Counted from the first letter of the stretch, positions 44,530-58,967 are shown. The stretch: 64,000 nt of DNA from Angiostrongylus vasorum (GCA_018806985.1 JADANN010000174.1:451501-515500), one strand, 5' to 3'. The notes: generated from the sequence alone by a model not told the origin. Translations and numbers: made by a program.

Positions 44530-47500
44530 GAGATGAAAAAAAGAAATGAAAAAAGCGGGTAGACAAAAGCAAATGTATGAACTCAGTAACATTGCAAATG
44601 ACTGCGTGCTTGGGTTTTCATAAAATGAATTCTCTAGAGTTGTTTTTCTTCTACATATCCTCAATTATGATTTTTTGTTAACCACTGAATAAAAAAATAC
44701 TTCTAAAAACCATTTCTGATCCAGGAACAGGTGGTTTTAGAGGTTTTAGGGAGCTAAAGTTTTAGGACAAAGTGGCTGTAGTGAATCCGAAGAGCACAAC
44801 TTAGCGCTCCCGGCTGATCTGATCATCTCATCTGGCGGTTCTACGCGTTCGTCTCGACCTTGACCGGCTTGACGGTTGATGGCATTCATTCGTTCACTCG
44901 TGTTTTATCAACCGTGTGATGACGACCGTAAGCCGCTTGGACTGATTCCCACTCATTCGATGGAATCGAATCGAGGCGAGTCGAACGGCTCCATTGGCAC
45001 AGTACACTGGGCCGTCACCTCGGATGTGGTTATGTCTTGATCACAATCGAAGACGAGTTTTTTCGTAAAGACAAAAACCTGTTGTGATGTTCACATTAGC
45101 AGAGCACTAGACGCGAAAAACTGGCAACACCGAGAGATCTCCTCTAGTAAATTTTTTTTGGGTTTCTTCCAGAGAATCGAAGAACCAGCACATAGCTCTT
45201 ACTAAGGGCGCATCTTTTACCATTTCATATGGATGACTGAAAAATCAATTGTATTCATTGTTTACAAGTGAAAAAAGAACATCCACAATTACGCTGAATG
45301 CACCGGGGAAACCGTCAAGGAACTCTCCATTGCTAGAACACTCTGGAAGGGATAGAAAAAAAGACTGGAACCAATTATAACTACCAGCATAAAATCATTG
45401 CTGAGAAAAACAAGTACAAAAAATAATGCGAAACTATTTTAAGGTTTTAGGCAGTAGAAACAGGGAAAAAGGCAGACAAAGTCTAGGAAACTTCACCATT
45501 GTACACTTTATCTTTTGGTAAGGAGGCTAAAACATGAACTTTCTCGCGGTAATGGAGTTGGGAAACAGGTAGCACTTCATGGCAAACTAGTTGCCAAAGA
45601 GTAGAGATTGTGTTGATAGGGTAGAATAAGTGAGAAAAAAAATGATGGTCAGGGGTGTCAACAAATGATTTGTGGTGCGTCGGCTAATACGATGAAAACC
45701 GCCTCTCTCCTTTGGTTTCCTGTTGAGAACTATGGAATAAATTACAATGCAACGTTGCTCGTGCACATACAGCCGCTGGCTGCATCTCGCTCCAGTTCCA
45801 CTATGCCGTCCACCAGCTGGAATAGAAAAAAACAACTGCTAGCAGATCACTTTAAGGACGCTGGAGCAATGCCATGTGCTCTTAAGCGGCTCTCATGTAA
45901 ATGAAACACCTGAGATCCATTAATGCCTTGTAGGGACCATTTGCTAAAAAATTGTGCAGGCTAATGCGAATATTACGATGCACCATAGTGAGATTGACCA
46001 ACTAGTATAGTAGTACCGGTTGCTCTCTACTATGGGTCGCCGACCGAATTCCAATCGATCACTGGGGACGAGCAATTATAGGAATTTAGGAGGTTCGATA
46101 AATAATGCAGAAATGGACTAACATCTGATTCAATCGTAGTTATTCCGAAAACCGGCTTTCTATTCACCTTGCCATCGATGAATGACTCGCTACTTTCTTG
46201 ATTAGTCACCTCCTGAGGGCTATTCAAGAAAATAGCGAGTTTTTTTATCAATCATAGTTAGTGCAGTTTTGAAACATGAAGATGACGCTGGGAAGGAGAA
46301 AACCTGACTTGACTGCACGCTATAATAAGAAAAAAGGTGTATGTCACGTTCAGAGCCAGAGAGGTTCCTGTGTTTAAAAAATGTTACTTGTAAAATTAGT
46401 GCATAATGTGACTAGTGATGAAGAAGGAATGCGAAAAGTGAAAAATGAGGCGACGACCACGCCTAGGGTCGCCCCCCAGAGTATTAAACATGGACAGTGA
46501 CCTAGGCGAAGGTAAATTCAACACATGGTATATCTTCACCGTTCCATTCTGATTTCAACAACAAAACCGCTACAAGTAGTATTCGACGTACGACACGCAC
46601 ATCACATCTAATTCCAATAAGAAACGCTGTTCGCCTTAAGATGGATAGAATATTTATGGTGTTAATGTGACCACCCTCGCTCAATACGATTACGGTTGGT
46701 AGAAATGCTTTATCTGAGCGTCTTCGCACGTGTGCGCAACATTTTCATCACAGTCGTTACTGCAGAGTTTCGATCCTATAGGTGAACTTCCTCTTTCACC
46801 ATAGGATAGTCTAGGAATTTATTTACTTAAGCATAACGGTCAAGTGGGCTATCAATGCCGTGCAGCAAGTCAACTTTATCAATAGACACACACACGCAAG
46901 ATCAGTGAGTGCTTCCGTAAGAGCACTATAGTAGGGAATACGGATACGGACCAAAGCCCATTGCGATGATTAGACGGTATAGAAGGGAAACATGACGTGC
47001 ATCCACAACCAAATTCTATATTTACACCGATGAACAAAGGTGCATTGATGTCTAAGAAAGTGCAATAGGAACTCGACAGTAACCTGTATATGATGCCAAG
47101 CCCCTGTAGATGTGAACGGTGACATAGCGCAGGTGTAGCCAGATTCCGTGGCTACGAACATATATTGCATGTGAAGGATGTACGATAAGAGCACGAGTCC
47201 GATACGTAACCGATTTGAATGACTAGGTAGTCTCATCCTTAGACTATGATACTCAGTGTGCTGGTTAAGCGCCACTTGAAATCTACACCTGTTCATACTT
47301 TATATAGGGTTAAACAAATAATTTTATCGCTTTATAGTCGAAATGGAAGTGCTTATTAGTTGTGGAAGTGATGCAACGACAACAAATGACGTCTCTGACT
47401 CGTCAAGATGGCTCCCTGAACAATATGTCCTTTATGTCACTTCACTGTAGAAATGTCACTTCTCGCACTCATTCGAAAAGAAACGATATTCTCGAACAGT

Positions 47501-49980
47501 ACTCAGATTTTTCAAATGATTTCAAGCACCTTCTTATGCGTTTTGCCATCCTTTCATACTTTCTGTCGCCCATCTCTATGTAATGCTTCTGCCACATTTT
47601 AAGCTCAACCTATTTTTCCTTGTTATCTAGTCTTACCCTACGTTCTCCCAGCTCGGGTGTAGTGTTATACCGATCCCACACTCCTTCCATTTTTTCTTGC
47701 ATTCACTAGATCCGGGTTTCTCACTGTCGCTCTCTCCTCACATCAGCCAACATTAATCTGCCATTTATGTAATGAATAAAGAAAAACTCCAGTGCTTGCT
47801 TCGTGGTTCTTTTGCTTTTATTAGGTTTAGAAGCACTGCAATCCTATTCCTTCCTAGGCAGCACTCAGAAAATCAACTTCAGTGCTCGTTGTTTGTATCA
47901 TAAATGGTTCTTCATATGATAGAAAAATAAGGACTCTTCCAAATTCAGACCGACATACCTTAGCTGTCAGAGAACCAAATGGAAGCGAACCTTTTAGAAT
48001 CCACTGATATTTGCCAAGAAGATTCTACATTTTCTATCGTAATAAAATAAAACTCTACAACTTCATTTTCAATTTTTTTCGCGTAGCGGCTCTTATTTTG
48101 AACTCGAAAGCATTAAAACAAACATGATTTCGTTCAGCCGAACATGATTGGTCCCCAGTGCATTGCAGATCTTTGCGGCCGCTGCGCTTGAGTGGGAAAT
48201 GCATAGGTTTAATTTCCGTTCTCAATCCTTTGAGGATTTTGACATCAATCAACTTCAAAATCGGAGAACGGATTCATAGAAGTTGATTACCTCCTAAACA
48301 CAAGAGAGTCTACTGCTCTGTTAATAGAGAACATAATGTCAGTTGCCAAGAAACCAGTGCGGTTGCGAATGTGCGTGTGTTCTCTTAAACGGACACCTGT
48401 TGATCTGTCCTTTAGCCGCAAGTCTTGCCATAGATCGGGTCAGGCGATTTCGAACAAACCGACGGCCTAAAGTGCTGGGTAGAGGTTCACTAACTACCAC
48501 AGAATTCTCTAAGTCACTACTTTTTAGGCATCTCTTAGTAGCCTTGCTTATTTCATTCGACATAAAGAGTAGTTAAAGAGAAAGCAATCCCCCTTGTTTG
48601 GATCGCAAACATTGTCTTTGGTTACAACTTTTCCTTCAGCTCGCTTTGTCTTGACTTCTCTACTAAATTTTCACTAAGGCTGCAGAACATTTTCCGAACA
48701 GTGATGTTCAACAACGCGACCAGATGCTAAAGATGGCGAAGGCGCCGAAACGTTAATCGACGGAAATTAATGATGCGCGTTAACTACACCTGTAACCCAC
48801 AACTCACCAAGGACAGCTCGTAAGAACAAAGTAACTTGCGTAGTTAAGTGAGTCGTATCCACTAAGAATCGTTAGATCATAGCGATATTTGCCACGTTGT
48901 GATTACACTTCTTCCAGCATGGCGGCAATTCGTGGTACTTGCTTACTCTTGGTAATAATTAAATAAAACGTAGAAGTCTTGATCCATCTATGATGCTCCT
49001 AGGTTACATGACCCTACTGCGGGTGGAGTGAGTGCTGTAGTTCGATAATGGATATCAATTTACATTACTCTACCACTCCACTCTACTTTGAGGCGATAAA
49101 TCGTTAATGAAGTAGAATACAAAACGCGTTTTAAAAAAATTGGTTGTATATTGGGATCAATTGTGAAACGCACTCGATTCTCAAGTTGCAACTGGTTTGT
49201 ATCACAGACGCTACGATGACAAAGCGAATAGCAAAGAAACAACAAAGATTAATCCAAGTAGACTCAAGATTATATCATTCATCCGTACCAATACAGACGG
49301 TGAGCATTCAAATTTTCTAATTCAGAACTTCAAAGAGGCTTAGATCGACATCAAATGACAAGAATCCTATTAAAAATTGTGGATTCAAAAGTGAGAGAAA
49401 ACTTCATGGGACAACAAACATCTTTTTGAAACAGAGTTACCTCTTGTCATTAGTAAAAGGTGAAACTGCAGCACTTCGTAGGAAACTAATTAACTAACTA
49501 TTCTATTTTTTTCGTGGGACTAACGTGAGGATTCGCGTCCGATTTTTAGTATTTCATATGTAGAGATTCTCATGTGATCCGTCTCAGCAACAGAGGATCT
49601 TCAGCCATTAAGGATTCAACCACTATTGACCGATTAATCAACGCTGTAAAGAAATGGCAAGCGCAATTCTCTAGCATTATAGTTCTTCTTAATAACACTT
49701 ACTACTGTCGTCTTTATCACTGTCAGTTATCACCCGGATCACCTGTTATCCCACTAATCATCGGCATCCAGGAATACTCCCCAGTTGTGACGGTAATACA
49801 CCAAAATGAAGCAAGCTTGCAAGTTCCTGTTAAGCAGAAACGAAGTTGTTAACATAAGATTTATTTGACCGCAGTTAAGGTTCGCGGATTTCGACTTCTT
49901 TGGAGGATTCACATTCTTACGCACCTTATTCAAGCATGTACATTCACAGCCCTAATGGAAAAAAATCGCGAAGCGTAGAT
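44530..49980. other. Long stretch without a supported gene
   Basis: Open frames at 45587-45904, 46970-47296, 47362-47583 and 48339-48576 have no domain match and no coherent splice structure. 48724-48760 holds a Penelope-type terminal motif. 48890-49110 is a badly worn family A remnant on the - strand (AGCATGGCGGCAATTCGTGG, GAGGCGATAAATCGTTAATG). Confidence 0.5.
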
Positions 49981-49999
49981 TTCAGTCGCGTGACGAAGG

Positions 50000-50250
50000 T
50001 GAGACAGGTCCCCTAGAATACTCACAACTCTCAGCGCGTTTTGTGTGCCTTCTTCTGAGGGTGAGGTAGTCCACACAAAGTTCTCATAGATGAGGAATTT
50101 ATCTGCTTCAGGTCCTTCAAAACATCAACCTGGGGTATGAGCCGAGCCAAGTCACCAAGAACTACAAGTCATCCCCGTGCGATTCATCTCTGGGCTTCTG
50201 GAATTTCTCCAAAATGCCTCGAGAACTTGGCTTTTCGATATTTCAGAGAT
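50000..50250 (-). mobile_element. Worn Penelope-like GIY-YIG tail
   Basis: On the - strand one frame reads EAFWRNSRSPEMNRTG, the counterpart of LEAFWINSKNPEMNRRE in the 33.9 kb Penelope-like element. The upstream GIY-YIG part is lost and stops follow. The + strand ORF here is a shadow of it. Confidence 0.6.
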
Positions 50251-50499
50251 TCTTACACAAGAGTTGCAACTTCTGTTCCAAAGAATTCTCCACTATGGTT
50301 TTTGAGTCTCATACGTGCCAAGTGGAGCATTTTGAGTTTCAACCAGATAAAATGCTTATTTATTTATTCAAACATTCAGGTACTCCACCATCCTCCGTCA
50401 AGCGCGCGAACGCCAGCACATCAAGGCTGCTTCAACATCACTGAGTCCTCCACCGCTTTAAGTCAATCGATCTAGAGTATTCTCAGGTCTTTTTCCTTT

Positions 50500-53040
50500 T
50501 TAAAAACCTCCATTTGTCCTCATACCCTTAGCCACTCAGTCGACTCCACGTTTTCAAGGGATCCGAAGAACATTACGATTTTTGTGAGCTCGTCATTTCT
50601 ACTTTTCTTGATCATATGGTAGGTACGGGTAACTTACCGAGTTCTACCGTGATACTTGAAACTTTCCGATGCTACCTTATATTATCGTTAAACAACACAT
50701 GAAATTTCTAGAAATGCGTCCGTAATATGCTTTTAGAAAACTGAGTGACTTTCTTATATTTCCACATCACTTATTATTTTTTTCATTGTATAGAGGTCGA
50801 GTGGGAGAGGGAAACTAGTGGATTCTGACACCAACTATTCCTCATTTTAGAACATTGACGAGAATCTGAAATCTTTGCAAACTGGGTTTTTCTTCGCTTT
50901 CATCTTTTTTTTAAATTTTTTTAAAACTTTTTTCCACTGGACGCTTAATATATCTCAAGATTTTGTTGTCAGTTTAGAGGACAAGGTAAACGCTATACTC
51001 ACATATTTACTATTCTAACAAATGGCTCGGACTTCACAAATTCCGTGAGTTTACTGAAAACACTCAGATGTTCATGATATTGACAACACGTACTGGCTTT
51101 AACGGCACCGCTATTGGCTCACTCCTTGACAAAGTGAGATGGCTTCCGACGGACGCATCATCACCATGATAGGTTCGGCGCCAGTAAGCACATCTACAGA
51201 GGTCACTTGAATATCTCAAATTTGAAAACATTCGAGGCGATCTTTGTACACCATCACTTTTTCAAAAAATTTATCCCTCACGAATTCGCTACCACAATTT
51301 GGATCACCAACTGAAAGAAAAAGTGTAAGTGCTACTTCGCACGATAAAGACATGAGGGGTTCAATGTTCCCGATAATTTCAAGTAGCCTTGATTGCCTAA
51401 AATCCTCTATGACGTTTGGTTTCCTTCGTTATTACTCAACTGACCACGTCATTTCTCCTCTGATCTCCCTCCAAATTATTTTTTTTAGTCAATTCGATCC
51501 TCTTTTTCTTAATCTTTGTACCTCAACGAGTTGTCTTTTTCGACCAACATCTGCAGCGAACGCTTTACCCCTTACTAGTATTTCATAAAAAAGAGAACAA
51601 AGTTAAAAAGTACATTGTAATCAGACCGAATTTCCTAATTCCATGTCAAACGGTTAGGTTACCTGAGCGATGTCTCCTGTAGGTGAAACGCCATTTCGGT
51701 CTTATCAATTTAGACCTTGGGAACGTGTAACAGAATAAACATCGATGAGCCGGTCATATAACGAGAGCAGACGACACGTAGATGAGAAAAACACGAAGAC
51801 AGAAGCCGGATGGATTGAAATAACTTCGAGGTAGACCACCAAAAAGATGCACCAACATGCTCGTCGCACGAGCAAGCCAGCTGCAATCACAGCTGAAACA
51901 AACTTGCAGATCTTCAAACCGTTACCAAACCCCACATGCGAATGCGACAAGTCAAGTGAATAAGCATAGAAGACAACAAAAGGAATTGAAGGTGGCCTCG
52001 GATTCGTCTGAAATGTGAGTATGAGCCATCTATGTGTCCAAGTACAACACAGAAATCACGATTCGTACACCACTGTCGTAAAACCTGCAATGACTCGTAA
52101 TAGAAAAGGAGCAAGAAGGCACGTCCAATAGATTTGCCGCTGGTTTCTTTGCATCCTTTAGAAGACATGCAAGGGCATTCGTTTCGTGTTGGTTCATACA
52201 AGCGTTATAGACATAAAGAGGAATGCTCAAATCTGTCGACATTGGAAAGAATGCATAATTTTAATAGGACTGCCAAATTTGTTGCCCCCAGTTGGAAGTC
52301 ATGATGTAGCAAGTTTCCATTCGATTCATAAAGATGCATGATTAACGTGAGGACACAATTTAACATGGCTATCTCAAGACTCAAAGAAGAAATCTTGGCC
52401 AAACCGTTAAAGTAGGAATGAAACAGAAAATGTTCTAGGGTCCGCACGATTAGTGAAGACTGACTAAAGGTATTTATGCATCAAACTGGCTGTGTGTGGT
52501 CATGTACAGCTGAATATAACACAAATCAAAACATAAACAATAACAAGTCTGTATGCCTAATAAGAACATTTACGTAATTGGTATATGGAGACGTACATCC
52601 CGCTACACAAGTAAATACTGATTCCTAACCATCATAACGAGATAAAAAATCTTTTTAGGTGATTTTCAAACTGAAACTTTGTCAAACCCATAAGTACCAT
52701 TAGCCCAGATAGGGGGATAATCTTCACCCTCATTGAGTACGTTGCTAATTTATTTGCAAAAGCTGATTTTTGGCCACACAGAAATTCTATAGGAGGTTCG
52801 CCTGTCCGACTAGTGTTTGTCGAAACAATACAAGACCTCACGAAAGAAAAAAGCGAAGAGGAGATTCAGTTTACGAGATGTTTACCGTGTTCCGCATATG
52901 ACTCAACATCTTTCAAGTTTGTTTCAGTGGGAGTTAACATAGGTAGCTACTAAGTAAGCTTAAAACATGAAGTTACGAGTGATGACATCGAGTGTCGGAG
53001 TAAGGAATATAGGACTTTTCTATTTGCCTCTGGAAGGCCT
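50500..53040. other. Stretch without a supported gene
   Basis: Several open frames of 60-114 codons on both strands (51244-51588 +, 51914-52201 -) have no recognisable domain and low-complexity, AT-rich codon use. Part of it is presumably the 3' flank of the TTC19 gene, which ends at 53050. Confidence 0.4.
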
Positions 53041-53049
53041 GTTTACATC

Positions 53050-56000
53050 CTAAAAAAACCACCAGGACCGTTGTCGTTTTTCCTTTGCGTCTTTTTCTAA
53101 ATCACGTAGGAACTTATGAGCATACTGTTGAATACGAGGTTCTTCGGACTTGCTCAATAGCACAGCTTTTCTAGCCCATTCGAGAGCTTCAGCCTAAAAG
53201 CAGAAAACTACATCAGCTCTAAATTCTTAAGGACTTTAAAACATTCGCTACGAAGTTGGTTGCTTCAAAAAGCGCACAAAAAACTCTCCGTAAAAAGAGC
53301 AGTAGGGGAGTTAAGAGCTTTATAGACTTACAGAAGAGACATAGAGTTACATACAACCTTCATAAGATATTCACTAAACTAAGAACATGTTTATAGCTAA
53401 AGTTCCCAAAAAAAATTAAAACGAGGTCCAGATTTTCAAATCTTCCAGCACAAGCATATCCATCGAGAAATCCCACGATGCATTTCAGTATACCACCATG
53501 TCCCGTTGGACGAAACCTCGTTTGTTCAGTTGCTTACTTAGATACTTAGATATTTAGACGACCCCCTCCTCACTGGTTGTGTGGCCCCCAGCATAACCTC
53601 CGTTTTTTCGGAGTTTTGCTGGTCTAGCCATTGTGGTTCCTTGGAGTCCTGAGCTCAGCCAGGCCAAAGCTCCAGGCCGTCACCATAACAGGAAGTCGCC
53701 GCCCTTGCGGGTCAGAGCGAGATTTGCCACAAAGCGGCAAGTTCGATACCAGGGCGGTGGTCGATGCTGGCATTGGATTACTCTTAGCTGGGCTTCCTAG
53801 TGGAAACGCCGGTCTCCTTCTCAGCTTGGAAGACCCTGCCAGGGGGATGAATCACCACGATGTACATCGCAGCCCGACACCCAGGAACATTTTCCCAGCC
53901 ATGATGAGGCGGTATACCGTTGTGAGGGTTCAGCTGCCTGGTGTTTGAAATTCCAGTTTTGACGAAAAAAAGTGGATAAGAACGTCCCACCGACCTCCAT
54001 AAAACCAAAATTTTAACCGCGTAGTACAGGACAACCTTTGTTACAGGCAACGACCTGTATACTCTAATGGTTTTTACTCCAATTAATAAAGCTTAATATA
54101 AGATATGTTGGTCTAAAGCTGAAAGCGGCAATCACTATTTTTGCACCATGTGAGTCAATACGAGTTCATGTCGTCGCGTATGTGTTAAACTGACTTTCGG
54201 GTTGTGACATTGGTAGTAGTAGCAGTATTGAGTATTAGGTAGCACAGAACGGAAAAACCAAGTCACCTTCCTACCGACATGGAAGAGCGCTTCAGCATAG
54301 TTGCAGTAGTATCCAGGAATCATATTGGCACATTCATTTACGTAGAGTATCCGTTCAATACCGATTGAGAGATATTTTAAAGCCAACTCAAACCTATTTC
54401 TAAGAATAAGAGCAGCACCGAAGTTTCCAAGTAAATTAATTGTGTGAAAAGAATTTGCCCCGTAGATCTGATAAGAAATCTGAACCATTAAAGCCGAATA
54501 CTGCACAAACTGAAACGACTAGAATGGAGATAACGCAGCCACTCACCTTCATGACTTCGTCCATATACTCTTCTGCTTCGCGTAAACGCGTCTCATCACG
54601 GTAGGTGATCTATAGGTATAAGTCTACCTGTACATTCACCATTTTGACGGGATAAAATAAATAATAAAGAAGAAAGTTCTCGGCGTTGATCAATCCCTGA
54701 AGGATGCGCAATGCATCCAATTTCATTAAGCATCATTGGAGGTGATTCAACGCATATCTGGTCTTTACAATGACTCGCGGTGCCCTGCCGATGTATCGAG
54801 CCGCTGCTGCTATCCTCCCAGACAAGTCCGGTACCAATCTAGCGACTCCAGAGAGATGGAAGGCTTGGTAGGCCGAGGGCGCGAGAATCGATCCCACGCA
54901 TATAGCAGCGCGCCTCGGACCACTGCGCCACACGTGCCCATAGAGAGGGCTAGTGGAGAGGGGTAGCGTAGTAAATATCGATAAAACTAAAGGCAAGGCA
55001 TTGATCATGAACATTCTCCCTGATTCGATAACATACGGAGCAAAAAAAGTGGGTTCTCGTAAAAAGAAGCTACAGCAACTAACCAGAAAATGGGCAAATC
55101 TCTCCAGCGCCATTCCAAATAGGGCAATAGGATCCGTATAAATTGGTCCTAAAGTGTCGACCATATATCTGTCCTGTACAAGTGCTCCGTGGGCAACACT
55201 GTGCTTCTTCATGTGCTCATCGACAACCTCAAATCGCAAACAGAAAGTGGACGTACGAAATTCGTACCAGAACAGAGCGAGAATCGAAGCACGACATAGC
55301 TACAAACCTGCATTTGTTTCCGAACACAGTGTGAATACCCCGTCTCAGCATCATCAAGCTGGCCCTTTCTTGCCAAAATATCAGCCATTTTCAAGGAGAT
55401 TCCTATAAATTCTTGATCGCTATCCCTCTTTCCATGCAGATGTATTAATCTGCAAGGGCAAGAAATTGACTACATTGAGAAAGATTTTGCTGCTAGCAAA
55501 GAGATGACGACAAGTAGAAATCACCGGTTTACTACTACTTGAAAATGTGTCATAGCATCTTCGATGTTGCCCATCTCATAATAAGTATTGGCCAGTTCAT
55601 CATAAACACTGAAACATTAACACATTCATGTTTTCATATCTTTACGTTTTTGTGCTATTTTCGAGTACGCCTTGTGTAGGTTAGTATGGAAGCTATTTCA
55701 GGATTTTCGACGTTGTTTGGTGAAGAGTACGGTGCGTGGACATGTATATTAGTCATTTAAAAAAAATGATAGAGCTCTCGGCGTTGACCAATCCCTGAGG
55801 GATGCGCCATGCAATCGACTTCATTAGGCATCGTTGGAGGTGGTTGAATGCATATCTGGCCTTTATAATGACTCACGGGGGTCTATCGATGTATCGAGCC
55901 AGTGCAGCTATCCTTCCAAACAAGTCTGGTACCAATGTGCTGACTCCCCGGAGGGATGGAAGACTTGGTGGGCCATAGGCGCGGGGCTCGATCTCATGTG

Positions 56001-58518
56001 TGTATTGCAGGGCGCCTCTGAGCATTGCGCCACACGCGCCACTGACTAAGAGTCATTTAGGGAAGAAATATAATCGTAATGAGGTGAGAGATGTGAATAT
56101 CTTTGAGCATATTATCTAAGTACTAAGGCATATTCTGAGAAAGTGATTTCAGGTACTCCAGAAAATTCTTGGAAAGCGAGTTGGACAAAGTAGCGTTGTG
56201 TAGCCAAATGTAACCAGGGTATGTCAAAGGTGTTTAGAAGAAAGAGATATGGATGGAGAGGTTAATTGTTAGACAAATATGGACTTTCATTCAGAGTAAC
56301 ACGGCTGAAACCAAAAACTCTTACTTCATTTGTTAAAGGTACTCCTTAATACGTTAAACACCTGACCTTAAACATCGACAATCGTTTACATTTACTTATT
56401 GCGGTTTCTGGCACCAAGAAACTCGTAAATGCAGTAAAATTAGTAGCGCAGAAAGCCGAGACAACAAGGCTATTCTCTGTGTAAGAGAAGGCTCAATTTA
56501 GCACCTACTAAGAATTGTAAAGTATATTTGGATCTTTTGGAAACCATCGCCATAGAAATCAAGTAACATATAAAATAATAGTTGTTTTATGAAAAAGAGC
56601 CGGCCGGAAAACAATGGTGAAGGACAGGAGTCAGTTTTGAGCGATATAAGAAAGACAGAGGGGGGAACCAAGAAGGAAAGTTGAGAAATTGGTGCTTATG
56701 TATGAAATTCATGTCACATGTTTGATTCCTGAATGGCCAGTCTCCAAAATTGATACGATCTTAAACACGATTTTGGTACCACTACTGTTCTACATTTTAG
56801 GCAGATTTCTCCTTGGTTCTCAGACAGCTGCCAAAAGGCGGTTTCAAGTCAGAAGTCCTTATCAAAGCGTCCACACTAGTGGCCTAACATAAGTTTACTC
56901 TTGGTTGAGCTTCCAGATATAAGTGGACTCCTAAGCTTGGAAAACCTTATCAGGAATAAACAACGCGATGATCACCGCAGTTTAACAATCAGGAACATAT
57001 CTGCTTGGCATTGAGTTGTACATCATCCAGAGGCACGTAGGAAATCTGCGTTAACATCATATAAGCTTTCGAAGTTATACAAACCAGAGTGCCGAGGAAG
57101 CATAGAGAGGCAGAAGAAAACTACAAAAAACAAGTGTAGAAATACCATAACATGAAGAGGGAAACACGGTCGGCAATGATAGTACGATGGGGGAAAAACT
57201 TTTTAAATAGAAAGGCTAGAGGATACGGAAACTCAGCTAAAGACGGTCAGAAGGAGTGAAAGCTAAAAAGCGAAGGAATGAAACACTTTAACATAGAGGA
57301 GTGGTGAGAAGACTAGAAAGCAAAAGAGTACTTGAAAGCAGTGCAGCTGATCACTACAACCTGTCAACTCTACCACCAGTTGTTCAACCATCGTCGAGAA
57401 ATCCTTGCGGCTATCAGTAAACTCACCTGTTTCCGCAGCACACCAGAGTTGCATAATGTACCCAAACACCGTTATTCTTTCGATGTTGTATCTTCTTTTA
57501 CTGTTTTTTTTTCGTCAAAAAGTAACTACGAGATGCCGAATTTCATAGTAACATAATGCCTATGAGATTCAAATGTCGAACTCATTCCCAACTTGGAGAA
57601 CCCTGTTGGGGTTGAACTCCCTAGAGTCCAACACTTAGAAAAATCTCACAGCCACAATTTGGCGATAAACGATTAGGTGACACGATTCAGTACATTACGA
57701 GAACCAAGAGTCGAACAATTTTACGAAGAATTAATGCTAAGAGTACTAAAATGAAAGGTGCATTAAGAACTCACAAAACAACCTGAACTGTGACGCTGTC
57801 ACGAATAAGGAGAAAGGGAAAAACTATTTTAAAGGCTTATAGTTAACTTTGCTATACTTAATATTTAAGGGATGTCTAGTGATATATAACACCATACGGA
57901 TCCAGTGACTATGTATGTAAGAGACTCACTTTAACCAACTTAGTTGCTTACACATTCCAAAATTCTGAGCGAAAAGGTACTCTTTGAAAAATTCTACCTT
58001 CCCAGGCGTTTTTTACAGAAAACTGTGAAGACACCCATAAACTATGAATCCAGCAACTCACCGTGTTATCGGCAATGGCTCGTTGCGTTGTTTAGCCTCT
58101 TCAAGAGCGATTTCCAAAACTTGCACTGCCTCCGTGTACTTACCGTACTTCCGATATAACCAGGACTGTTTCACCTTCTCTTTCAATTCGTCCTTGTCTA
58201 GTTTTACAGGTTCAATACCTAGTATATCCTTTATCGTAACAAGCCACGACAGACCTAACAGAGGAGCACTTGGTGCGTAATACCACCTAGGATTCAATAC
58301 TTAAACCGCAATGAAACCGTCAACAAGGCAACTTAATGTAAGAAATACCTTCTCGACTTCCAATTACCGTAGTTTCTGCCTTTATAATCATAACCTTTCC
58401 AGTGCCAACGACCTGTTGAAAAGGTGTCATTTTGGCTAGAAACGCTTCGCCGTACACTCCAAGTTAACCTCATACATGACCTCGTCCACAGAGATGACAT
58501 CATCCTCACAATGACCAT
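53050..58518 (-). CDS. ttc-19: TTC19 orthologue, mitochondrial TPR protein
   Basis: In other animals TTC19 sits in the mitochondrial inner membrane and supports respiratory complex III by helping clear Rieske presequence fragments. Exons on the - strand, all in phase: 58349-58518, 58062-58286, 55525-55608, 55308-55449, 55084-55227, 54547-54609, 54267-54479 and 53050-53193. Product about 394 aa (human 380). The start MVIVRMMSSLWTRSCMRL is Arg-rich with no acidic residues, a typical mitochondrial presequence. A short hydrophobic segment (APLLGLSWLVTI, about 61-72) follows, then tandem TPRs: YRKYGKYTEAVQVLEIALEEA, DELANTYYEMGNIEDAM, LKMADILARKGQLDDAETGY, LLGNFGAALILRNRFELAL, NYAEALFHVGRKAEALEWARKA. 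These align block by block with human TTC19. Intron 2 is 2.4 kb with SINE copies. The upstream in-frame TTG and overlapping MGFREVV frame were not chosen as starts. It lies about 450 bp downstream of ISCA2 on the same strand. Confidence 0.9.
53560..53932 (-). repeat. Family A repeat, copy 7
   Basis: Full-length - strand copy, CCCCCTCCTCACTGGTTGTG at the left and GAGGCGGTATACCGTTGTG at the right, inside the last intron of the TTC19 gene. Confidence 0.85.
54655..54950 (-). repeat. Family B SINE in a TTC19 intron
   Basis: AGTTCTCGGCGTTGATCAAT at the tail end and GGACCACTGCGCCACACGTG at the tRNA-like head. Complete, with both Pol III boxes on the - strand. The 168-codon - frame through it runs from exon 5 into the repeat. 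Confidence 0.8.
55768..56045 (-). repeat. Family B SINE in a TTC19 intron
   Basis: Complete - strand copy, GAGCTCTCGGCGTTGACCAA to GAGCATTGCGCCACACGCGC, very similar to the 54655 copy about 1.1 kb away. Confidence 0.8.
56740..57685 (-). repeat. Two old family A remnants in TTC19 intron 2
   Basis: About 56880-57010 (TAAGTTTACTCTTGGTTGAGC, split by changes, then GATGATCACCGCAG) and 57575-57685 (CATTCCCAACTTGGAGAACC, ATTTGGCGATAAACGATTAG) match the family A right half on the - strand, at clearly lower identity than other copies. Confidence 0.45.
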
Positions 58519-58967
58519 GTTTGTTTCGATGTAACATTGAATGTCTTCCAATGGAGTTTCCAAAGCTATTTATGACAACTTCACGAAAGCCCATTAACAA
58601 ATGTTATTTGAAATAGAAAGCACAAGGCTAATGCCAGCGAGTACAACAGGAAAATTGGTTCGTATTGAAGAATCTTATTGTATATTTCTCTGGTTTAACA
58701 AGCATTACAAGATAAAATATCTGTTGAGCCAGCCTTAGGACTTTTGTCAACAGAACAGACTAGAAACCTAAAATATAACAGGTCTGCTTAACAATGACAG
58801 CAAATAATTGTCCTGATTTTAGACGGGTTCAATCGACAATGAGTTAAACTACAAGTAAAGAGATGTATAAAAAACGAATGAAATGGTTAATATTTACAAC
58901 AATACACTATGACACTAAACAGTATAGTGACTAAAAACATAGCTGCTATACAAGTGATGAAGTCCGA

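Noticed and set aside
47362..47583. Possible exon MEVMQRQQMTSL
   Set aside because: Starts without ATG, no domain, and no partner exon in phase.
58411..58594. MGFREVVINSFGNSIG frame overlapping TTC19 exon 1
   Set aside because: It starts with a true ATG but stops within the exon and is out of phase with all TTC19 exons; the shifted frame gives a proper mitochondrial presequence.
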